Shown: piece after piece, positions 32,131 to 37,276 of the stretch
How positions within the stretch are numbered: the stretch's first letter is position 1
Layout of the letters: every line of letters starts with the position of its first letter
DNA from: Sergeia podlipaevii
Taxonomy: Eukaryota > Euglenozoa > Kinetoplastea > Trypanosomatida > Trypanosomatidae
Direction: 5' to 3'
Assembly (NCBI GenBank): GCA_030849805.1
Contig: JASANZ010002037.1
Location: 1-37,276 of the forward strand
Length of the DNA: 37,276 bases
Position numbers and translations under genes: made by a program
The notes under the pieces: model-generated
What the model was told of the DNA's origin: nothing
Seen by the model: only the letters and a program-made list of their open reading frames with translations
The model's database searches: none

Positions 32131-32526
32131 GCTGCAGTCAAGATTGTCATTTATGAGATTGAGAAAGAGACAATAGGTAAGCAACATTAGTAGTTCCACG
32201 GCAGGAAGCAGACTAGCAGAAAATATTTATTAAAAATACTGCAGATCTGCTGACCTATAGTGCATATATATATTTGCAGAACGGTTAGTTATTTAAAGAA
32301 TAATTTTACATAGATATTTTTGTTTGTTGTGCTTGTGCTTCTTCATATTTTTTTTCTTTTTTTTTCTTTCCTTTCTCTACTTCTTTGTGCAGTAGAGTTT
32401 ATAGTTAGCACTGCACTCATCCTCCGTATATATATATATTTGCATTTGTTACCATTATTATCATTTGTCGCGAAGAATAACAAGTACAGGCGAGACGTTT
32501 ATAGAGTGATATACGTGTAGGCTGAT

Positions 32527-32583
32527 TTTCATTTTTTTTGTTGTTTGTTTCACTCTTTATCTTTGTATATACTTACTTAACAG
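32527..32583 (+). promoter_or_regulatory. Predicted trans-splice acceptor for the WD40 gene
   Basis: A pyrimidine-rich stretch at about 32527-32565 is followed by AG at 32582-32583, giving a leader of about 158 nt. A stronger T/C tract at 32347-32389 ends in AG at 32391-32392, giving about 349 nt. Neither leader has an ATG before 32742. Confidence 0.4.
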
Positions 32584-32741
32584 ATATTGGTAGCGTTGAA
32601 GAAACATATATACATATTAGACAAAAGGAGAAAGGAAACAGAACAAAGCTACAAAAAAAAAAAATAGAATTAAGAATAGAAGCCACGAGTTTTTAGCATT
32701 ACGATTTCTACTATTTCTGCTATTACTATTCTGCTGAAATC

Positions 32742-35700
32742 ATGGCACTCAACCCTGTCGCCTTCATTACCCCTGGCTGCAGCGCACAATGCCCGGGTAA
32801 CGTCGTCGGGAAGTCTAACTCTTTCGCCTACGCTGGCGCACAGTCCATTGCGTACTATCGCGTAGAAACAAAGAATGTCCCCAACACTACTGCAGCTGGT
32901 GGGGATCCAGCTCAGGCTCAGGCTCAGCAGCAGCAATACCCTGTGAAGCCTCCCGTCACAGTAGCCTCGTTTCCTTTAGATACAGTGTTTGGCCACGGGG
33001 TGACGGCGAAGATCACCGCGTTTGATTACAATGATGAGTACATGGCTTGTCTTACGCCACAGACCATGGCGGTGCACCTGTGGAAGCTGTCGGACGCGGA
33101 GCCGCTCACGGCCAAGAAGATCCCCAGCTCACTGGCGGCGATGTTGAAGAAGGACGGTAGCCCCTCCACCATGTGTCTCGCAGGCAGGTATCATCTCATC
33201 TTTGGCACACAGACTGGGCGACTCATCTCACTCAACACTAATGAAGGCCATGAGCCTCGCAGTGTGGTCATCCCTGATCCTTCACATCTGTCTGCTGGTG
33301 GTGCCAACGCACCGTCAGTTAACGAAGGAGTAGAAGGCGTGGAATGCATTGCTGTGGCTCCCTCTCGAGCGGACACCGTGGCGTGCGGCACATCGGATGG
33401 CACGCTGTGCCTCTTGAACCTCAGTGCTACCACTGGACTACGCGCCACCGCCGCCTTGAGGCCTTTTCCCCCAAGTACCGCTGTCGCCGCCACCGCCTTG
33501 GGCGTGTCAGCGAGTCAGTTGGATAACGCGATAGGCCAAACCCAATCTCCAGCGGTTTCCTCCGCTGCACTGCCGATCACGACGATTGCCTTCGACCCCA
33601 ATGCGTTGCAGTTTCTCGTGGTTGGCTCTGTGGAGGGCGCTCTCGCGCTTTTCGATTTCAGCGCCAACGCGGTCGTGCAGTCGTATGAGTGGACGCTGAA
33701 GAGGACGAAGGACTCGGCGAGCCCCGCGGCGGTGAGTGCCGTCGCGTGGATTCCTGGTGAGCATGGCGCTTTTTTCACGTGCAGCGTGGACAGCAATAAA
33801 ATTGAGAAGTGGTCCGCTACGCCGGCTAATGCGACGACGGGGAACCCGGCAGCCTCACGCACAGCCATTAGCGCTTTCTGCCCTGTTCCCGCGGAGGCGG
33901 GCGGCATCCGGTGCATCTCGTGTCTTGACAAGGAAAGAATTGTGCTGAGTCTCACTAGTGGTGTTGTGATCGTCTACAACGTCCCTCGCCGCTGCGTTGA
34001 GTTTGAGACCGACGGTGGTCACACTGATGCCACGCTCGCATGTTGCTACTCTAAGCATGACCGCGACCTGGTCGCCACATGCGGTGTCGATGGTTATGTT
34101 CGTGTTTGGAACATGCGTTGCATGATGCAGCAGTACACTATCGATGCGGGTCAAGTGATGGTGTACTCGGTGGACTGGTCTCCGAATGGAAAGCAGCTCG
34201 TAGCGGGTCTTGGGACAGGAGAGGTGGTGGCGTACTCGTGCGCGACGAAGCACGAGCTGTGGCGCACCTCTGTGTGCAGCGACGTGGTGTATCGCGTCTG
34301 CTGGTCGGCAAGCGACTCCAACGTGATCGTGGCCACCTCGCGCACGGGCCTTACGCTGCTCGCGAAGGACGGAAAAGTGATGCGACGGTACAACTCTACG
34401 CATGGCGCGATGCTCTCCTGCGATGTCGAGTCGACCAAAGGAAAGCTCATCGCGGTGGGTTGCCAGGACCACAAGGTGTGCGTCTTCAACGTCTCCTCCA
34501 ATAGCGATTCGCCTCTGTTGGTTCTCTCTGGTCACACGGACTCGGTAGGTGACGTTGCTTTCAACCCCACTGCTCCTCACTTCTTGCTGTCATGCAGTCA
34601 TGATGGCACCGTGCGGGTGTGGGACCTAAGTTCCAATGATGCCCACACCATCTCCGTTTCCGCCCGCCTGCTCAAGGGCCACACCGATCGTGTTCGCAGC
34701 GTCGCATGGTGCAGTCTAGCCCCGTATCTGGCGCTCTCCGGCTCCTCTGATGCGACCATTCGCGTGTGGGACATCCGCAACGGAGTGATGGTGACCTCTG
34801 TGCGCAGCCACAACGCCGACGTGCGCGGCATTGCCAGCCACCCTGATAGGCCGCTTGTGTTTGCCTCCGTGGCACAAGACAGCACCATTGCCTTCTGGCA
34901 CTTGTCGTTGTTGCGGCAGGTCTACCTCGACGCGGCGCTCGGTACGCTTGAGCAATGCGTGGTGGCAGACACGACCTCACTCATGGCGGTTGCCTCTAGT
35001 GGTGTGTCAGTGTCTGTCGTCGCCGGGGCTGGGGTGGCGAAGCTGCTCAAGCAGCTGCGAGAGGCCACCAAGCAGCACGAGCGTATGTCCAAGATCGTCA
35101 GCTTTTTCGAATTCCCCTGTGGTGCCATGGATGTCGCCGACGCCGCCACCTACGCGGTGGAACCGCAGTCTTTCACTGCCGATGGCAAGCGCAACACCAA
35201 GCAGGTGGCGTTGCCACTGAGCAAGTTGATCGATACGCGCGCCGCGTGCGCCAAACACCTAGCAGAAAGAGCGAGGGGAAGGACAGTTGCCGCTGCGGGG
35301 CCAGCCTGTGTCAAGATGAAACTCATAGAAGCAGCGGATGCAATGCTCCTGGTGGGCAAGTTAGAGGAATGCATCACGCTGCTGCTGGAGGCGGAAGAGT
35401 GGGACCGCGCCGTTGCCATGGCGCCGCTGCTCTCGCGGGAGTACTGGCGTGCGGTCTGCCTGCGTGCCGGAGAAGCGATGGAGGCCTCTGGGGACACGCA
35501 ATCGGCGGTGCGGTATTACATTCTGGCGGAGGAGAGCGCGCGCGCGGCGCGTGCGTTGGCACGTGGCTCCAGCACTGCCTTTGACACCGCCGCGGTGGTT
35601 TGTCAGACGTGCCCGCAGCGCTCCGCCGAAGCCACCGGCGCCGCCGCCCCGCAGGAACCGCCGCACCAGACAACGATCGACACGAATGGTGTCACGGCAT

Positions 35701-36914
35701 GTGCGCAGGAGATGCAGCTCGCGCGAGCCACGACGGAACTTGCCAAGTACAACAACCCACGGCTTTTCAGTGCTGCGTACATTGCCAACGGCGGCGTGCA
35801 CAACGACGAGGCCGTGCGTGTGCTGCACCGATCGGGCGATGCCGTGCTCGCCCACTTGCTAGTGCACACCGTGCCATTGCGTGAGCAGTCTAGCATCGAC
35901 AGTGCGTATCGGATGGCGATGCTCCAGTCTGCGCGTCAGCACAAGTGGGACACCGCGGTGATCTGTGCCGGGCGTCAATCTGACTTGTATGACTCGTACG
36001 CCACGCTTGTTGCCTTGTTTCAGCACGCACAGGCCAAACAGTTGAAGGCCATCCCTGCGCATAGTCTCACGAGCCAAAACATGAACTCCTTCCACAACAT
36101 TAACGACAAGCTCAAGAACTTTTACGAAAGCATTCGTCAGGCCTGTCAACAGCAAGACGTCCAGCTGGACGCCAATATCATTCAGCAGCGGCACGCAGCG
36201 GATGGACTGGCTTCACAGTGCCAACTTGCTGCCATGGCGCTGTCTGCAGATGCGCAGGCTGGTCCAGTGACAACAGGGCAGGTGCTTCAGAGCATCACCG
36301 GTTTTGTAGAGAGCCTGCTCAACGTCGTCCTACAAGACGCCGATGGCGTCAACGCGGCCTTCTACCTGAAGCAAGCGTACAATGTCACCGCGTACGTCTC
36401 TCTTCCTCTTAACTTTGCCAACAGCAACAGCAACAACGGAAATAGCACTAGCGCTCTCGCGCAGCTTAACCCAGCTAGTCAGTCAGCGACGACAGCGCAG
36501 AGCATGTCTCCAGAGCACCGCAAGTTCCTCTCCTGTGCCTTTGCTATTGCAGCACTCATGTGTGTCAAGGTGTACCGCTTTCCCAAGTTGCTGAACCCGG
36601 CGTTTGCCAAGGCCCGCGAGCTCGCTCAGGGAGATGCCGCTTCTGAGCAGCTTATTGCTCGTGTGCAGGCCGTGCTCGGTTCCTACTCACCCAGCTCGAT
36701 CGAGGTCGACTGCGCGGTGGTGGGTCACTGCGTTCCTGCAACTGCGGGAGATGGGCGGCAAGTGATGTCGGCGCTGTCTGGTGAGCCGGTGAGAGGGGCT
36801 CGACACCTGCTGGAGGATGGAACGTCAGCGATCACGAAGGGGGAAGCGGTGGCGTGGACGCTGTGTTGCCACTTCTCGCCGCTTGCGTCTGGCGTGCGGA
36901 TGTTGATTCTGTAG
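32742..36914 (+). CDS. WD40 plus alpha-helical protein resembling WDR17
   Basis: 1390 residues. The first half, to about residue 724, is a string of WD40 repeats, clearest at 426-457, 597-628 and 646-677, each starting Gly-His-Thr-Asp and ending in Val-Trp-Asp/Asn or similar. It probably forms two propellers. The second half is alpha-helical and TPR/clathrin-repeat-like (for example 861-940 and around 1024-1050), with low-complexity inserts near 960-990 and 1227-1250. Order and wording of the repeats, including a Gly-Lys-Val-Met/Leu segment before the penultimate group, match human WDR17 as I remember it, which is of similar length (about 1300 residues). Intraflagellar-transport and coatomer subunits share the propeller-plus-solenoid plan, so those are alternatives. 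The function of WDR17 itself is poorly defined. The start is the first ATG of the leader. Confidence 0.7.
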   Translation: MALNPVAFITPGCSAQCPGNVVGKSNSFAYAGAQSIAYYRVETKNVPNTTAAGGDPAQAQAQQQQYPVKPPVTVASFPLDTVFGHGVTAKITAFDYNDEYMACLTPQTMAVHLWKLSDAEPLTAKKIPSSLAAMLKKDGSPSTMCLAGRYHLIFGTQTGRLISLNTNEGHEPRSVVIPDPSHLSAGGANAPSVNEGVEGVECIAVAPSRADTVACGTSDGTLCLLNLSATTGLRATAALRPFPPSTAVAATALGVSASQLDNAIGQTQSPAVSSAALPITTIAFDPNALQFLVVGSVEGALALFDFSANAVVQSYEWTLKRTKDSASPAAVSAVAWIPGEHGAFFTCSVDSNKIEKWSATPANATTGNPAASRTAISAFCPVPAEAGGIRCISCLDKERIVLSLTSGVVIVYNVPRRCVEFETDGGHTDATLACCYSKHDRDLVATCGVDGYVRVWNMRCMMQQYTIDAGQVMVYSVDWSPNGKQLVAGLGTGEVVAYSCATKHELWRTSVCSDVVYRVCWSASDSNVIVATSRTGLTLLAKDGKVMRRYNSTHGAMLSCDVESTKGKLIAVGCQDHKVCVFNVSSNSDSPLLVLSGHTDSVGDVAFNPTAPHFLLSCSHDGTVRVWDLSSNDAHTISVSARLLKGHTDRVRSVAWCSLAPYLALSGSSDATIRVWDIRNGVMVTSVRSHNADVRGIASHPDRPLVFASVAQDSTIAFWHLSLLRQVYLDAALGTLEQCVVADTTSLMAVASSGVSVSVVAGAGVAKLLKQLREATKQHERMSKIVSFFEFPCGAMDVADAATYAVEPQSFTADGKRNTKQVALPLSKLIDTRAACAKHLAERARGRTVAAAGPACVKMKLIEAADAMLLVGKLEECITLLLEAEEWDRAVAMAPLLSREYWRAVCLRAGEAMEASGDTQSAVRYYILAEESARAARALARGSSTAFDTAAVVCQTCPQRSAEATGAAAPQEPPHQTTIDTNGVTACAQEMQLARATTELAKYNNPRLFSAAYIANGGVHNDEAVRVLHRSGDAVLAHLLVHTVPLREQSSIDSAYRMAMLQSARQHKWDTAVICAGRQSDLYDSYATLVALFQHAQAKQLKAIPAHSLTSQNMNSFHNINDKLKNFYESIRQACQQQDVQLDANIIQQRHAADGLASQCQLAAMALSADAQAGPVTTGQVLQSITGFVESLLNVVLQDADGVNAAFYLKQAYNVTAYVSLPLNFANSNSNNGNSTSALAQLNPASQSATTAQSMSPEHRKFLSCAFAIAALMCVKVYRFPKLLNPAFAKARELAQGDAASEQLIARVQAVLGSYSPSSIEVDCAVVGHCVPATAGDGRQVMSALSGEPVRGARHLLEDGTSAITKGEAVAWTLCCHFSPLASGVRMLIL

Positions 36915-37186
36915 GAATCGTATATATATATCAACTAGGAGTCTTTTTTGTTGTTTGTTTGTTTGACTTGTACTATGAACTTGAGTTCTATATTTTGTTA
37001 TTAATATTATTATTATTATTTGATTTTCAAACGTCAACGAGATGGCGAAGGGAGGAGGGAAGGAAAGAGGTAGACGTATGGGGGTTGAAGGAAAAAAAAA
37101 AAAAGGCGAATATGATGACTACTTTTCTATTATCTGTAGTATTTCTGGAGATTTTTCTGTGTGTGTGTTTTTTTTTAAATCTATTT

Positions 37187-37217
37187 TTTGTTTGTTTGTT
37201 TGTTTGTTTGTTTGTTT
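37187..37217 (+). repeat. (TTTG)n microsatellite
   Basis: About seven TTTG units occur here. The same tetranucleotide recurs on the + strand at 148-168, 6107-6121, 6555-6568 and 36953-36964. Confidence 0.85.
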
Positions 37218-37234
37218 TCTTTATTTTACTGGGA

Positions 37235-37258
37235 ATATATATATATATATATATATAT
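37235..37258 (+). repeat. (TA)n microsatellite
   Basis: About twelve AT units follow the TTTG tract, in the spacer after the WD40 gene. Confidence 0.85.
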
Positions 37259-37276
37259 GTTGTGGCTTTACTCTAT

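Larger units (their letters stand above)
31314..32741. other. Spacer of 1.4 kb with UTRs
   Basis: It contains TG microsatellites at about 31356-31371 and 32112-32130, TA-rich runs near 31523-31543 and 32427-32441, and many T tracts. No frame on either strand looks like a conserved protein. The final 350 bases form the leader region of the WD40 gene. Confidence 0.6.
36915..37276. other. 3' UTR and start of the next spacer
   Basis: It holds a short TA run after the stop, TTTG tracts at 36953-36964 and 37187-37217, an ATT-trinucleotide run near 37001-37020 and a (TA)n tract at 37235-37258. No gene starts before the window ends. Confidence 0.7.

Noticed and set aside
33855..34580. 241-residue minus-strand frame inside the WD40 gene
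   Set aside because: It lies opposite conserved WD40 repeats, and its His/Arg/Val-rich sequence is the usual antisense shadow of GC-rich codons.
32742..36914. Coatomer alpha/beta' or Sec31 identity for the WD40 gene
   Set aside because: The propeller-solenoid plan is shared, but the repeat wording and order fit WDR17 better; kept only as an alternative.
1..37276. Mobile elements, CRISPR arrays, or bacterial-type operons and terminators
   Set aside because: No transposase, reverse transcriptase, long terminal or spaced repeats were seen, and the gene organisation is eukaryotic (kinetoplastid).

Overview
The window looks like a directional gene cluster from the nuclear genome of a kinetoplastid, most likely a trypanosomatid. 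Six long, intronless protein genes all lie on the + strand. They are separated by 0.56-2.5 kb spacers full of poly-T, (CT)n, (TTTG)n and (TA)n tracts on the + strand. Each gene is preceded by a polypyrimidine run and a downstream AG, as expected for spliced-leader trans-splicing. TGA, TAG and TAA all occur as normal stops, so the standard genetic code applies. Proteins carry many Gln, Ala, Gly, His and Asp runs. The species cannot be resolved from the sequence alone.

Layout. (1) 1-2117: no convincing gene. (2) 2190-5927: a two-pass membrane receptor-like protein with a Cache-like glycosylatable ectodomain, a HAMP-like linker, a degenerate class III nucleotide-cyclase-like domain, a TPR-like helical stretch and a C-terminal pseudokinase. 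Its leader holds an in-frame 23-codon uORF whose TAG abuts the main ATG. (3) 8398-9093: a small single-pass protein, probably of the mitochondrial inner membrane. (4) 10298-19516: a giant 3072-residue, mostly low-complexity protein with a few conserved-looking islands, including one motif resembling a CPAP/TCP10 G-box strand. (5) 20744-26656: a 1970-residue coiled-coil protein with two RVxF-type motifs. (6) 27219-31313: a greatly enlarged Beclin-1/ATG6/Vps30 homologue. (7) 32742-36914: a WD40 plus alpha-helical protein that resembles WDR17.

The genes do not form an obvious pathway. Kinetoplastid polycistronic units normally join unrelated genes, and co-location here should not be read as shared function. 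ATG6 would act with the class III PI 3-kinase Vps34 in autophagy and endosomal sorting. The receptor-like protein would be a signalling scaffold at a membrane. The coiled-coil and giant low-complexity proteins could be cytoskeletal. Three coding starts (8398, 10298, 20744) are placed at the first ATG rather than at upstream TTG/GTG codons. Kinetoplastid nuclear genes start at ATG, and the predicted leaders upstream of these ATGs contain no other ATG.

The most interesting items are the doubly degenerate receptor (pseudo-cyclase plus pseudokinase) with its abutting uORF, the ATG6 whose two zinc-type CxxC pairs and BARA domain are pushed apart by large disordered insertions, and the single G-box-like motif in the giant protein. 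All domain calls are by eye, without database searches.
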